Below are positions 47,855 to 60,395 of a DNA stretch of 64,000 nt, in pieces. The stretch's first letter is position 1, and each line of letters begins with the position of its first letter. Position numbers and translations under genes: made by a program. The notes beneath the pieces were generated by a model. It did not search any database. It was not told the origin of the DNA and worked only from the letters and a program-made list of their open reading frames with translations. Source of the DNA: Myrica gale (taxonomy: Eukaryota > Streptophyta > Magnoliopsida > Fagales > Myricaceae); NCBI GenBank assembly GCA_963930655.1, contig OZ005609.1:26606501-26670500 (forward strand), read 5' to 3'.

Positions 47855-49010
47855 CACTACAAAAAAACCGTCTTTTAACAGCAGTCATTTTAACGGCGGT
47901 CAATAAAAACGCCGCTGAAAGTCACCTATAGCGGCGCTTTTTCTGACCGCCGCTAAAAAAACGCTGCCAAAACTCTTTTGACTTTTAACAGCGGTATTTT
48001 TAGCGGCGTTTTAAAAAGCGCCGCTATAGGTGACTTTTAGCGGCGTTTTTATTGACCGCCGTTAAAAAATCGCTGTTGAAAATTTCGTTGTCTTTTAACA
48101 ACGATTTTTTAGCGGCGGTCTAAAAAACCGCCGCTGAAAGTCACATATAGCGACGTTTTTTTAAAACGCCGCTAAAAAAATGCTGCCAAAACTCTTTTGA
48201 CTTTTAACAGCGGTCTGTTTAGCGGCGTTTTAAAAAAGCGCCGCCATATGTGACTTTCAGCGGCGGTTTTTGCGACCGCCGCTAAAAAACCGCTGTTAAA
48301 AACTTCGTTGTCTTTTAACAACGGTCGTTTTAACGGCGGTTTCACAAAACGCCGCTGAAAGTCACATATAGCGGCACTTTTGCCGACCGCCGTTAAAAAG
48401 ACCGCTGTTAAAAGTCAAAAGAGTTTTGGTAGCGTTTTTTTAGCGGCGCTTTAAAAAAGCGCAGGCGTTTCACAACTTATAGCAGCGGTTTTTTAGCAGC
48501 GTTTTGAAAAAAGCTAGCGTTGCTCCTGTTTTCAACAGCGGTTTTTTAGCGACGTTTTTAAAACGCTGGCGTTTCTCCCAGCGGTTTTTTCGCGGCGTTT
48601 TAAAAAAGAGTTGGCGTTTCCCAACTTATAGCAGCGTTTTGAAAAACGTTGGTGTTTCTCCTGCTTTTCAACAACGGTTTTTTAGCGACGTTTTTAAAAC
48701 GCTGACGTTTCTCCACTTGTAGCAGCGATTTCTTAGAAGCGTTTTTAAAACGCTGGCGTTTCTCCCAGCGATTTTCAACAGCGGTTTTTAGCGGCGTTTT
48801 AATAAAGCGATGTTAAAAATTTCATTGTCTTTTAACATCGGTCGTTTTAACAACGGTCATAAAAAGTGCCGCTATAGGTGAATTTTAGCAGCGTTTTTAA
48901 TGACCGCTGTTAAAAAGATCGTTGTTAAAAGACAATGAAATTATTTAACAACGGTAAAAAAAAGCGTCACTATAGGTGACTTTAAGGGGTACTTGTTATG
49001 ACAGCGGTAA
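47855..49010. repeat. Left subterminal repeat array of the CACTA element
   Basis: More than a dozen copies of short GC-rich blocks such as TTTTAGCGGCG, GACCGCCGCTAAAAA and AACGCCGCTGAAAGTCAC separated by T/A runs, in both orientations. AAAGTCACCTATAGCGGCGC at about 47925 recurs inverted as GCGCCGCTATAGGTGACTTT at about 48018, so the array can fold on itself. In CACTA elements such repeats bind the transposase partner protein (family knowledge). Confidence 0.85.
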
Positions 49011-49117
49011 AAAAAGATGTTATAAATTGTTTATACTTATATATTATATGTCAGTATATATACAAAGTATGTAGAGATTATTTTAAACCTTCTATACAAG
49101 CACAACCTAAAAAAATT

Positions 49118-49345
49118 ACTTGGTTAATTCAATACCAATGAAGTCATTATTGTATAGTTTAGAAAACATCTATTATCATACTTATAATGAACATATATAT
49201 TTTGAATAATTAGTAATATAATACTATTTAACTATTACATATTATTTAATTTCAAACAAAAATATATTATGAGATTAGCTTATGAAATTAAAGTACATAA
49301 CTTAATATATGGTCTTAGAGGCTATGATTTAGTCATTAGGTAGAT
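49118..49345. repeat. Internal direct repeat of the CACTA element, copy A
   Basis: About 225 bp nearly identical to 50875-51100: both run from ACTTGGTTAATTCAATACCA to GGTCTTAGAGGCTATGATTT. Partial further copies occur near 49675-49765 and 49975-50080 (TTAATATATGGTCTTAAAGGC and a variant). Confidence 0.88.
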
Positions 49346-50370
49346 ATATATATATATATATATAAAGTACTTAGGTTAATTAGCACATATATATCATGTC
49401 TATATATATATAGTATAATATATATAATGTATTGTGACAACAATATTATATGGAATTTGTTTTTTACTACAATGTAATATGTATAAGTATATAAGTGTAC
49501 CCACATGTATTGTGACTCAATTTACTATATAATAAAACAAGAATTTTAAAAAATGGATTATAAGTATATGCATATTTATATAAGCAATAAGTATATAGGT
49601 AATTAAAGTGAGATTAAAGTTGTTAATAAAATATGGAATTAGAGGGAGTGTTATGATAATTGAAGTTATATGATATATTTTAAAGCACATAATTTAATAT
49701 ATGGTCTTAAAGGCTATGATTTAGTCATTAGGTATATAGGTACATACATATAAAGTATTTGTACATATTAAGATTAAATATTTTATATAGTATAGTATGT
49801 CACTCATGTATGATATATTGTGTATGATACTTTTGCATCATTTATAGTATAATATGTCACTCTTGAATTTGAAAAAAATTATTTTAAATGAGCATATATC
49901 ATTTATTGACTAAATCTAAGTAGTTTAGATTTATGTCACTCATATGTCATTAACATAATCCAATAAATTAAACATACAGTGATATTATCTTATGCAATTA
50001 AAGTACATAACCTAATATATGATTTTAGAGGCTATGATTTAGTCTTTAAGTAGGTACATACATATAAAGTACTTAGATTAATTAGGTAGGTACGACTTTA
50101 TCAGAGACTATTTTAATTAAGATTATTTTAAATTATATATTATTACTCCCAACCTATTTTAATTAAGATTATTTTAATACTAAGTATAAAGATAGCAATG
50201 GTTTTTTACGTTGAAGTTATTTAAGGGAAATGAGGAAAAAAATAATCACTAATCAAACGCGTGTTAAGTATAAGTGCATTTAACAACGGATTTTTTAACT
50301 GCGTTCACAAGAAACGTCGTTGAAAGTCATAATTAGTGCCCCTATGTTTCGGTAAAAATCAAATAGATAC

Positions 50371-50874
50371 TGTTAGCCCAATGTTGTTTTGCTTGTTATC
50401 CTTAAATGATTTTGATGATAACAAAATTCTCTATGTTCGAAGACTTTTTGATTTTACTTTGTTAAATCCATCATTTCCAAATTTTATCTCAAATGGATTA
50501 ATGTTTTCTAACTAAAACTTCCTTAAGTTCACTTAAGCATCTTTACACATGTTGAAACAATCATTTCTCCTTCGTATAAGCCCTTAAAAAGGTTTTTGAA
50601 ATGGTTTTGAAGCATATAGAAACTGATTTTTGCTTCCAGGGTGCTTAGGTGTCGACACATACAGGACATGTGTCGACACATTGCACTTACTCCCGAGACT
50701 GGAAATTATGGTGTCGACACATACATGACATAATGTCGACACATTGCACTAACTCCCGATTACTCACTTTTTGCTCATAGCACATGATATTTGATGTGTC
50801 AGCACATCTCACGAAATTGAGGATTTTCCGGAAAGCAATCAGACGCATTTATTCGTTCCTCATTTCACGGGCAA
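50371..50874 (+). mobile_element. LTR-like insertion between internal repeats (copia/SIRE-like start)
   Basis: Starts TGTTAGCCCAATGTTG and continues with GATTTTGATGATAACAAAA, a pattern I associate with LTRs of the copia SIRE/Maximus group. It contains two GTGTCGACACATA blocks, each followed within about 20 bp by a further TGTCGACACAT (about 50651-50740). No CA end or internal domain seen; probably a truncated LTR. Confidence 0.45.
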
Positions 50875-51100
50875 CTTTACTTGGTTAATTCAATACCAAT
50901 GAAGTCATTATTGTTTAGTTTAGAAAACATCTATTATCATACTTATAATGAGCATATATATTTTGAATAATTAGTAATATAATACTATTTAACTATTACA
51001 TATTATTTAATTTCAAACAAAAATATATTATGAGATTAACTTATGAACTTAAAATACATAACTTAATATATGGTCTTAGAGGCTATGATTTTGTTTAGGT
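50875..51100. repeat. Internal direct repeat of the CACTA element, copy B
   Basis: Partner of 49118-49345; a few single-base differences and a small deletion near the right end. Confidence 0.88.
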
Positions 51101-51289
51101 AAGTGTATATATATATATAATATTTATGTTAATTAGCACATATATATCATGTATGTATGTGCTAATTAAAACAACATATATGTTGTTTTATTTTACTTTA
51201 CCAGAATAAAACAACATTATACTAATCAAAAATAAATAAAATAAAATATAAAGGAAAGGAAAAGAAAAGAAAGCTTAGTTTCACGGTGA

Positions 51290-51369
51290 GTTTAGTTTTC
51301 CTTTCCCGCCCACGCCCCTGGACCGAAACGTTTAGTTTTCCTTTCCCGCCCGCACCCCTGGACCAAAAC
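51290..51369. repeat. 40-bp tandem repeat, two units
   Basis: Units 51290-51329 and 51330-51369 begin GTTTAGTTTTCCTTTCCCGC and differ at a few bases. They precede the captured exon and are GC-rich against an AT-rich surround, so they probably belong to a captured promoter or leader. Confidence 0.85.
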
Positions 51370-51457
51370 ATTTGCCTTCCCTCCCATTTCCCTCCCCTCC
51401 CGAGTCGATGCAGTGGGGAACGCCCCTTTTAGCACCAACTCTCTCACGCTCTCCGCA

Positions 51458-51732
51458 ATGCATAGAAAATCTCTAGGGTCACCTGCAGTCTCAAAGCATC
51501 ATGGCCATGGTGGAGCCAAGGAGGACACTCTCATGAGTCATGGCTGAAGATTAGGAGCCAAAGCACATAGACGACGATTTTGCCGCCGAAGAGGAGCGCA
51601 AAGCAACAAGGCCCCGTCTTAGGTCTTTGTCGCCGCCTCAGAAGCCCGAGAAGTTCGTCCACGTCATCCCCGTCGTCACTCTCCTCTGCTTCCTCATTTT
51701 GTACATCTGCTCCCACAGTCCGTCCCAGTTAG
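51458..51732 (+). pseudogene. Captured first exon of a small membrane-protein gene (unidentified)
   Basis: GC-rich exon-like segment starting at an ATG (MHRKSLGSP) and ending at a donor (TTAG|GTACGT). The opening frame stops after LMSHG (TGA), while another frame encodes PPQKPEKFVHVIPVVTLLCF followed by LILYICSHSPSQL, a clear transmembrane segment with a basic flank. This looks like one exon with a frameshift between the two parts. It resembles a plant single-pass protein I cannot name. It lies inside the CACTA element. Confidence 0.55.
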
Positions 51733-52180
51733 GTACGTCCTCAGAATCAGAACCGCCTTGTTTCCCGTCTCCACCGACATCCGTTTATTTAATCCTATTT
51801 ACAAACCTCTTTTCTTGAACAACGAGGATTTAACAGGAGAAATATTTTGCTAATAATAATGACGATTAATGGCTTTTTGATTGTTGTCCTGCTCGTTGCG
51901 ATGGAGGCCAGGAGGGCGCAAGAATTTCTATGAGGGTCTGCGTTCTTTTCGTTGGACACTTGTTATAATGGAGAAAATCGTGCGCACAGCGAATGGCTAT
52001 ATAGCAAAGATGGGTCAACCATTACGTGAGACTTTTGTGACCGACGTAGGAGGAGGTTTCAGTCCATTGGTTGATGTGTGCGGTGCACAGAGGCTAAACT
52101 TGCTAGAAGGAAATCGCCAGCAGGCAGCAGGCCCAAACTTCCTCCTACCCTCATTTTCCTTTTCTTTGTCCTGATTTTGA

Positions 52181-52317
<137 letters not shown>

Positions 52318-54509
52318 GTACGTCAGATAGGAAGTGCAATTCTTTTTATGATTTGAATTATAATTGGAGTGAGTATGTTGCTGGTAAATATGATGACGTG
52401 TAAAGATGTCATAGGGCTGTTTAGCGATTTAAAAATTAGTTATGTATCCTAAACTACCCACAGTGTGTATGGAGTTATAACTTGCCAAAGTTATAAATAT
52501 TGCAAACCCTTAGAAATTTTTATATGCATTGATTTATTTATCATTTTATTTTTGTGCTTCACAGAATTTTCTGCAGGGAAATATTTAACTATGAAAACAT
52601 CGTTCTAGCTTCAGAAGCTGGTGGTATTTGCATCTAATAATAATGATCCTCTCCACATGGTAGAAATTGTATGTGCCTGGTGTTAGTTAGAATGCTTATC
52701 TTGATTATAGGAGTCGTTTCCTGAAGCCTTTCACGACTCTGATGTTATGGGTCTTTTAGGCAGTATAGGCTATACAAGTGGGTAACAGTTTGTTGATTTG
52801 CCTAACTGTAATTACTATTGCGGATAAAAAGTTGTTTGGAGGGATGTTTGTTAAAAGTTTACCCTTTTCTTTGCCAATTAGTTAGTCTTTTCTTGTGTCC
52901 TTTTCCTTGCAGAGGCTATCACAAGTAGCGTTCTTTCAACATGTAGTTTGCATACATTTTTCCTACTATTCACAGTAAGTGATGCTTATTAATGATGGTG
53001 GTTCATTGACAGGGCGTATTGACCTCCAGAGAAAATTGTTTTGTAGCATACAATTGGTGAGTTTTGGGAGCTCTGACGCACTGTGTATGATCCTATTTCT
53101 GAATATTCAATGGCTTTTACAAATACTCTGTGGCTGTTTTTTTTTACTGTTGGCTGGGATAAAAACAGAATAAGGAGTCCATGAAATTTTAGAGCAGATG
53201 AAGAAAAATCATCAGAATAGAGTCTATAGACATACATTCCATTGGCTGGATTATTGCTGAACTATATGTGTCAACATCAAATAGAACTAGCCCATTTAAA
53301 AAATACAAGGTTTGATGTAAAGTGGGGTGCTTCTCCTACACCATGGGAATTTGTGCTGGTGATCAATTCATTGTAGATGTAGTATATTAGGTAGTTGTTA
53401 CCTTTACTGGGACTTATAAAAAAAAGTTGTTACCTTTACTCGGTCCTCTCGGTATTGAAAGAAATGCACATGTTCATCACTCACTCACTGTTACCTTGTG
53501 CTTTTTTTAGGGATTCAGTGTGGTACATAACTTGTACTAAATGTTCTGTTGCAATCTTGTTGCATATTGTGTCACATTTACTCCAATTTTTCTGTTAACC
53601 ATGATTGTAAGGGGAAAGTACTGATAGATGCTAGTTTATGTCATACTTTGTATGACGGACTTTCAGAGAGAGTTTCTTGTATGGTGGCTTTTAAAACTAA
53701 CATAAAGTCAACTACTGAGACTCTGATATGCCCATGCTAGAATTCATGTTAACTAAAATTGCTCTTTTGAATCCTTGCTGAAATATAGTGCACCTCTGAT
53801 TCCAAGACCTCAGTAATTTTTTTCATAATTCTTATTTGTCCTTTCTTGTTGCAGAATTTTACTTGCAATTCCTTCAAACGAAAGCAATTGATACTGTTGA
53901 GGTAGGGTGAAATGTGTTATTTCCTTGTCCATATCATGTTATAGAATGTGCTTTGATTGCATAGCAATTAGGTTCTGCTACTTGGAAATTGCTTCATTCA
54001 GAAAATAAGCTCCTTAACATCAATTCTAACTTTTAGGAGATAATTGCTAGACATTTTTGTCCCTAATGTTTATGCAAAAATCTAAATCTCACTTTTTGTC
54101 TTTTCTGAGTGCACTCTTTACTTCATTCATCCGTGTAAGAACATGTGAAGAAGTTGGACAGGTACAAGAAAGAATCTATGACTGGAGCTCAAGATACAGT
54201 ATGATCAGAACAAGGGGAAATTGTACAACGAAGAATGTTTTTTGTGTTGAATTTGAATATTTTATTTGGTCCTTTGTTTATTGTTATTTTATATTAGAAA
54301 CTTGTTACTTTTTAAATTACTCGTAGAGATTTTTGTGCTTATTGTAAAACATTATTAATCAATGATGAAGTATATTTTGCTTTATTATCCTTGTTCTTTA
54401 AGTTTTTATATCTAATGAATTATGTTTATTAAAATAAATTTGTATTATCGATTAAAAAAACATGTATATGAAAATATAGGAAAAAATTAGTGGTGTTTTA
54501 AAAATGCTA
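52318..54509. other. Interior of CACTA element, captured or unclassified DNA
   Basis: About 2.2 kb of non-repetitive AT-rich DNA that looks like plant intron or UTR sequence. Short exon-like pieces with splice-like borders are present, for example near 53855-53902 and 54136-54200 (VKKLDRYKKESMTGAQDTV then stop). I could not assign them; they may belong to the captured ARF gene or another donor. Confidence 0.4.
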
Positions 54510-55397
54510 GTACATTGCAAAAAAAATGCTGGTATAGACTTTTAGCGGCGGTTACTGATCGTAGCTAAACAATGTTGGTGTTATTTTGGCCTATACCAGC
54601 GTTTTTTGGGCTATAGCAGCGATCTCTGATCGTTGCTAGAGCCCTCTTTTTAGACTATGCCAGCGGTTTTAAAAATGCCACCAAAAAAACACTGTTGTAA
54701 ATCAGGGCAAATGCCAACGTTTTTAGAAACACTGTTGAAAAAGCGTTACTATAATTGGGGAAACGCCAGCGTTTTTAAAAATGCCGCTAAAACACCGTCG
54801 TTAAAATCAGTAGAAACGCCGGCGTTTTTCAAAAGTTGCTAAAAACCGCTGCTATAAGTGGGAAACACCAGCGTTTTTTAAAAACGCTTCTAAAAAACCG
54901 CTGCTATAAGATTGGGAAAAGCCAGCGTTTTTAAATACGTCGCTAAAAAACCGCTGTTAAAAGTCAGGAGAACGCCAGCGTTTTTAAAAACGCCGCTAAA
55001 AAACCGTCGTTGAAAGTAGGAGAAACGCCAGCGTTTTTAAAAACACTGTTAAACAACCACTGCTATAAGTAGGGAAACGCCAGCGTTTTTAAAACCGCCG
55101 CTAAAAAACTGCCGTTAAAAGTCAGGAGAAACGCCAGCGTTTTTAAAAATGCCGCTAAAAAACCGCTGTTGTAAGCTCTGACATTACTAGAGGTTTAAAA
55201 ACGCTGCTAAGTGACCGCTGTTAAAAGGTAGGGAATCACCAGCGTTTGTGAAAAACGTCGTTGAAGACATTCACCGACGGAGAAAAGACAGCGGTCGTAA
55301 AACGCCGGTAAAAAATCGCTGGTAAAAGTTTAGCGGCGTTTTTTGGACTTTTACCAGCGGTTTTCTGACCGCTGTTGTATCCTTTTTTTTTGTACTT
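54510..55397. repeat. Right subterminal repeat array of the CACTA element
   Basis: About ten copies of a unit near 60 bp: GAAACGCCAGCGTTTTTAAA followed by AACGCCGCTAAAAAACCGCTG and a short spacer such as TTAAAAGTCAGG. This is the same GCCGCTAAAAA vocabulary as the left array but more regular. Confidence 0.85.
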
Positions 55398-55524
55398 AAT
55401 ATATCATAGTTCCTAAAAAACTATTCATTTTTTCTGCCTTGTCTGATTTTCTTTACTAGGTTTTCAAGTGTGATCTTTAGTTTTTCACAAAATTTCAGTT
55501 ATTTTAGTAGAATTATGATGTTCA

Positions 55525-55700
55525 GTTAAGTAGTTTGAGTTTCGAGAATAGATATAACAAATTAAAAAGTTTAAATTGTGTAAAAATTATTGAGACTAAA
55601 AATTTGTTTTTTAAAAAATAAAAAGAATTAAGCAGATGATTGGACTATCTTAATCCTTATTATATATACCGGGAGTCTTATTTTGGATAAGGTGACTTTA
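55525..55700. repeat. Dispersed repeat, copy 2
   Basis: Partner of 31890-32070 with the same block order. It lies directly beyond the CACTA element. Confidence 0.65.
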
Positions 55701-56085
55701 AAAATAGAGTTTTGTAGGAACACGAAAAGAGGAAGCAGCCCATTCGCCAAGATTGTGTGCCAAACCATTTGCACACCTAAGAGAGAACAACAGCAAACAC
55801 TCAGGAAGAGGAAGCCTAGCCTTGACTTTGCTGATGAGAGCATCCAGAACCAAAGGGGCAATTCTCACTACCACGATTAACAATGTCCAAAACAAGCATC
55901 GAATCCCCTTCGAAAATCACCCGGTTCCAACCCTTTCTCTCAGCAACTTCCACACCTAGCCAGAAAGCCCCCGCTTCCTCGATCATGGGATCAACAGAAG
56001 CAAGAAGCCGAGTTTCAGCATGCAGAATATCTTGATGATCTCGACATACGCAAGCTGCCATTGAGAAGAGAGGATGCACAACAAC
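55690..56085 (-). pseudogene. LINE-type RNase H domain fragment, frameshifted
   Basis: Minus-strand reading gives the plant LINE/RVT_3 RNase H pattern: AACVCRDHQDILHAETRLLA, EEAGAFWLGVEVAERKGWNR, VIFEGDSMLVLDIVN, then after a frame change CANGLAHNLGEWAASSFR. It is a domain remnant unlike the RNase H of the LINE in GLR, so from another family. A copia LTR abuts its upstream side. Confidence 0.75.
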
Positions 56086-56260
56086 TATTGTGTATTGAGA
56101 AAACAGATTACAAATTTTTATATACACAAATATTCTGTGTATAGTCGACTAACAACATAACTGTATTCTAACTACTTTAGCTTTTAGAGCTTACATGAAT
56201 CTTCTAGTATATACATGAAACTTTTGGTGTAATATAGAACTTGCTAGTCTAATACCCCCC

Positions 56261-59193
56261 TCAAGCGGGACTATGAATGTTGAGCAGACCGAGCTTTGTA
56301 GCTAAGAAAATAATTTTCTCAAAGATAAGGGGCTTGGTCAGCATATCAGCAAGCTGGTGTTCTGTCTTGACATGTAATGTCTTAATCAAATGTAGTTGTA
56401 TCATATCCCGAACCAGATGACAATCTATATCAATATGCTTTGTTCGCTTATGAAAGACTGAGTTTGCTGCAATATGGATAGCAGCTTGACTATCACAGAA
56501 TAAAAGAGCTGGTGTTGGATGATCAATGTGAAAATCTCGAAGAAGACTAAGTAACCATTTCAATTCACAACAAGTTATGGCCATGGATCTGTATTCGACT
56601 TCATTAGAGGATCTACTGACCGTGACCTGTTTCTTGGATTTCCAAGAAATAAGAGTCTCCTATGAAGATGGTGTAGCCTGTGACAGATCGCCTTGTGTCT
56701 GGACATGCTGCCCAATCGGAATCACATAAAGTTTTGAGCTTAATGTTGGATGAACTGGACAAAAAAATTCCTTGTTCTGGAGAGCCCTTCAAATATTTCA
56801 AAACTCTCATGGCAGCCTCATGATGAGGTTGGCGTAGGTGAGAGAGAAATTGACTAAGAGAGTTGACTGCAAAACATATGTCAGTCTGGTAAGAATGAGA
56901 TACAATAGTCTGCCCACAAGCCTTCTATATGAGCTCGGATCAGTCAAGAGTTCTCCATCAGAACCATTAAGCCTTGAATTGCAATCCATGAGAGTTTTAG
57001 CAGGTTTAGCTGCTAATAAGCTACTGTCAGCTAATAGTTCCAAAATATACTTGCGTTGACAAATAGAAATACCCTTGTCAGAACGTGCCACTTCAATGCC
57101 AAGAAAGAATTTAAGGGAACCCAAATCCTTTAGCTTCAAAACTAAATCCAACCAAGTTTTTAAGGAATGAACACCAGAAGAGGAATTACTTGCAAGTATA
57201 ATGTCATCCACATATACTAGGAGAGCAATGAAATCAACACCATCAGACTTGATAAAAAGAGAGTAGTCAGATTTAGATTGTTGAAATCAATAAGAAATCA
57301 AGGTGGTGGAGAATTTGGAGAACCACTGTCGGCTGGCTTGCTTCAAACCATATAAAGATTTATTAAGTTTGCAAACTCTTCTATCACCCGGGTATGAAAA
57401 ACCAAGAGGTAGCTGCATTAAAACTTCTTCTTCCAAATCTCCATGAAGGAAAGCATTATTAACATCCAACTGATGTAAAGTCCACTTGTTAATAGTAGCT
57501 AGAGCTAAGAGACAACGAACTGTTGTGATCTTAGCAACAGGAGAAAATGTGTCTAAAAAATCAATGCCTTCTTGTTGTGTGTACCCTTTTGCTACTAATC
57601 TAGCTTTGTATATTTCAAGTGTACCTCCAGCCTTAAACTTACACTTGTAAACCTACTTGCACCCAATTGTAAGCTTATCAGGAGGTAAGTCAACCAAATC
57701 TCAAGTATTATTAAATTCAAGTGCTGAAATTTCATTTTGCATTGCTTCTCTCCAACCAGAAGATTTAACAGCTTCATGATAGAATTTTGGTTCAATATGG
57801 TTAGAAACAGATAAGGTAATGCTTTATGGGATGAGGATAATTGAGCATATGAAAGATAAGAGGAAAGAGGATATAAAGATGAAGAAATAGACCCTGGATC
57901 CATAGAAGAATCTGATTTCGAATTGTTAGGAGGAACTTGGGCCATCTGACAGTGATATTATTGCAGATATGTAGGCTGCCTTCTGATCCTTGATGATCTG
58001 CGAAGAACTGGTAATGGAACAGAGGGCTGTGAAGGAGATATAGTTGCGGAACCAAGAGAAGAATCATTGGGAAAGGATGGAAGAGGCTGAGAAGAAACAT
58101 TAGGTATAGGCTGAGAAGTATGAGGTGAAATATGTGAGTGTGAGTCTGGTGTAAAAGTATTGGGTATAGACAAATCTTCAAAAGAAAGAAGATGATGAGG
58201 AAAAACTATATCAGAGAACACATAATCGGTATTATGAGAAGAATGAATTGATTGAAAAGGAAAGATATGTTCATGAAAAGGAACATTTCGAGAAATAAGG
58301 ATTTTATTTGTGAAAATGTCAAGAAGCCTATAGCCATTTATACCCGAAGGATAGCCCAAAAAAATATAAGGAAGTGACCTTGGATCAAACTTGTTTCTAG
58401 AATGAGAATAGGTAGAAGCATATGCGAGACAACCAAAGGTTTTGAAATATGTGTAATTTGGTTTTTGGTTGAAAACAAGCTCATATGGAGTTTTGTGGTT
58501 AAGTAGTGGAGTTGGTAGACGATTTATGATGTGTACAACAGTGAGAATGCAATGGCTCCAAAAAAAAATAGGAAGATGAGCTTGAAACCTAAGTGATCTG
58601 GCCACATTTAGAATGTGTTGGTGTTTCCTTTCTACCACAGAATTTTGTTGGGGGGTATATGCACAGCTCTTTTGGTGAATGATACCGTGAGCATTTTAAA
58701 AGTCTGTCATGGCAAATTCAAGACCATTATCAAATCTGATTGTTTTAATGGATTGATTGAATTGAGTTTGGCTAAATGATAAAATGATTGAAGGTATGAT
58801 CTTGTTTCAGATTTATTTTTCATAAGATATACCCATGTACATCTTGAAAAGTCATCTACAATGGAGAGAAAAAATTGAAAACCATTATGAGAAGTGACAG
58901 GAAAAGGACCCCAAATGTCACAATGAATAAGTTGGAAGACACTTTGAGTCTTTGAATCACTATGTGGAAGGGAAGTTTTCGTTGTTTGCTTAAATGACAT
59001 ATAGAACAGTGCAGGGGAGTTGAGAAATATGAAGAAGGATGTGTAGCAAAATCAGGTAAACTAGATTTTATTAATTGCATCCTTGAATCTGACAAATGTC
59101 CTAGGCGACAGTGCCATAGGAAACTAGATTGAGGTAAACTGACATTACAAGAAAGATCAGAAGATGCTGGCAGTTGCAAGAGTTGATATAGGT
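56261..59193 (-). pseudogene. Copia polyprotein remnant (integrase, RT, RNase H)
   Basis: In reading order: GAG-pre-integrase FLWHCRLGHLSDSRM (about 59130), integrase zinc pair CSICHLSKQRK and core IHCDIWGPFP with VDDFSRCTWVYLMK (58.7-59.0 kb), [16 protein letters not shown] and [20 protein letters not shown] (58.3-58.6 kb), [22 protein letters not shown] and [16 protein letters not shown] (about 57.3-57.5 kb), LGIEVARSDKGISICQRKY (about 57.1 kb), and RNase H with [20 protein letters not shown] to the C terminus (56.3-56.6 kb). Several stops and frameshifts separate these pieces, so no polyprotein can be made. A further stop lies in the part at 63861-64000. Confidence 0.88.
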
Positions 59194-59832
59194 CGTGGTG
59201 TCACGCCCCGAACGCCATCCCGCAGGGACCGTGACAGCCGCGAGCATTCCCCGGGAACACTCCAGCGCTTACACTAACTCTTACAGCGGAATTTTTTTTT
59301 TTTATACACATAGGATGGCTCACTCAGGATCCACATGTTGGCTGAGATACAAGCCCAATGATCATAACCTCTCGGTATACACATCATAATTCATAAAAGT
59401 CTATACATTGCATCTTGTTCGCAACTTATACAAAACGTACTAGGGCAACATACTGCCACTTGATCAAAACAGCACTCCCAAGTGCTACCTCGGAGTTCAC
59501 CAACTCCGGCTCCAATCCCCAAACTTCCAGGATTTCTACGTGAGATACTCCTCTGCTCCCCGGTTATCTTGTGGATCTGGAATGATACGATTTAAAACTA
59601 TGAGTCGAAAGACTCAGTAAGGAACAACAGTTGAAACATGAACTTTAATAAAACATAGCTTTAAAAGCATACTTACTTCAACACACTGTAGCGATAAGAT
59701 AAGAAATGCAAAACTGTAAATCATGAGTTAGTGCATAAAAACCATGATGCATATGCATGCTCCGTGATGCACATGCCATGCACTAAAATCTCTTGCCACT
59801 CTTGGCATTTTCAAATGCATTTCAAATCTCGA

Positions 59833-60010
59833 AATTGGCCCCAGGCCCTTGAAAATCATTCACTTCATTCTTGCTTATAAAATTGGCCCTTGGCCCTTGA
59901 AAATCATTCATTTTATTCTTGCTTATAAAATTGGCTCTTGGCCCTTGAAAATCATTCATTTCATTCTGGCTTATAAAATTGGCCCTTGGCCCTTGAAAAT
60001 CATTCATTTC
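59833..60010. repeat. 48-bp tandem repeat, four units
   Basis: The core GAAAATCATTCA recurs at 59851, 59899, 59947 and 59995, a period of 48 bp, with units ending in GCTTATAAAATTGGCCCTTG. Units differ by one or two bases. It lies inside the long LTR. Confidence 0.92.
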
Positions 60011-60254
60011 ATACTTGTGCCACTGTTGGCCTATTCACAACCATTTCGTATCTCTTACTCGTGGGCTCGCTCCATTTGACCCCTGAAGTCAGGGTTGTGC
60101 GTTCCCTTCGGAACCGTCCCCGAATTCCCTTGGAGACCTTACATCTGGTCGAGCTAGCCCGTAGTTGCCCCAGGCCTGATGGCTAGACACGACCCTTGGA
60201 GGCGCCACACCTTCTCGAGCAACGTTCCTCGGTGTGGTTGCACATACCTCACGG

Positions 60255-60395
60255 ACTAACCCATCCTTCACGAACAACGTCCCTCGGTATGGGCGTCCAT
60301 TCATCCATCCTTCACGAACAACGTCCCTCGGCATGGATGTCTCAGGTTCCATCCATCCATCCTTCACGAACAACGTCCCTCGGCATGGATGTCGA
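60255..60395. repeat. Irregular tandem repeat (44-52 bp), three units
   Basis: CATCCTTCACGAACAACGTC followed by CCTCGG(T/C)ATGG occurs at 60262, 60306 and 60358; the longer spacing of the third comes from extra CATC units and TCAGGTTC. An imperfect fourth block (GAGCAACGTTCCTCGGTGTGG) lies near 60217. Confidence 0.88.

Noticed and set aside
47855..49010. CRISPR-like array
   Set aside because: Plant nuclear DNA; repeats occur in both orientations with variable spacing and end at a CACTA terminus.
51881..52174. 97-aa ORF before the ARF exon as a gene
   Set aside because: Inside the CACTA element, no recognised domain; may be captured leader or intron sequence.
59822..60007. 61-aa repetitive ORF (MNDFQGPRANFIS units)
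   Set aside because: By-product of the 48-bp tandem repeat, whose period is divisible by three; inside an LTR.
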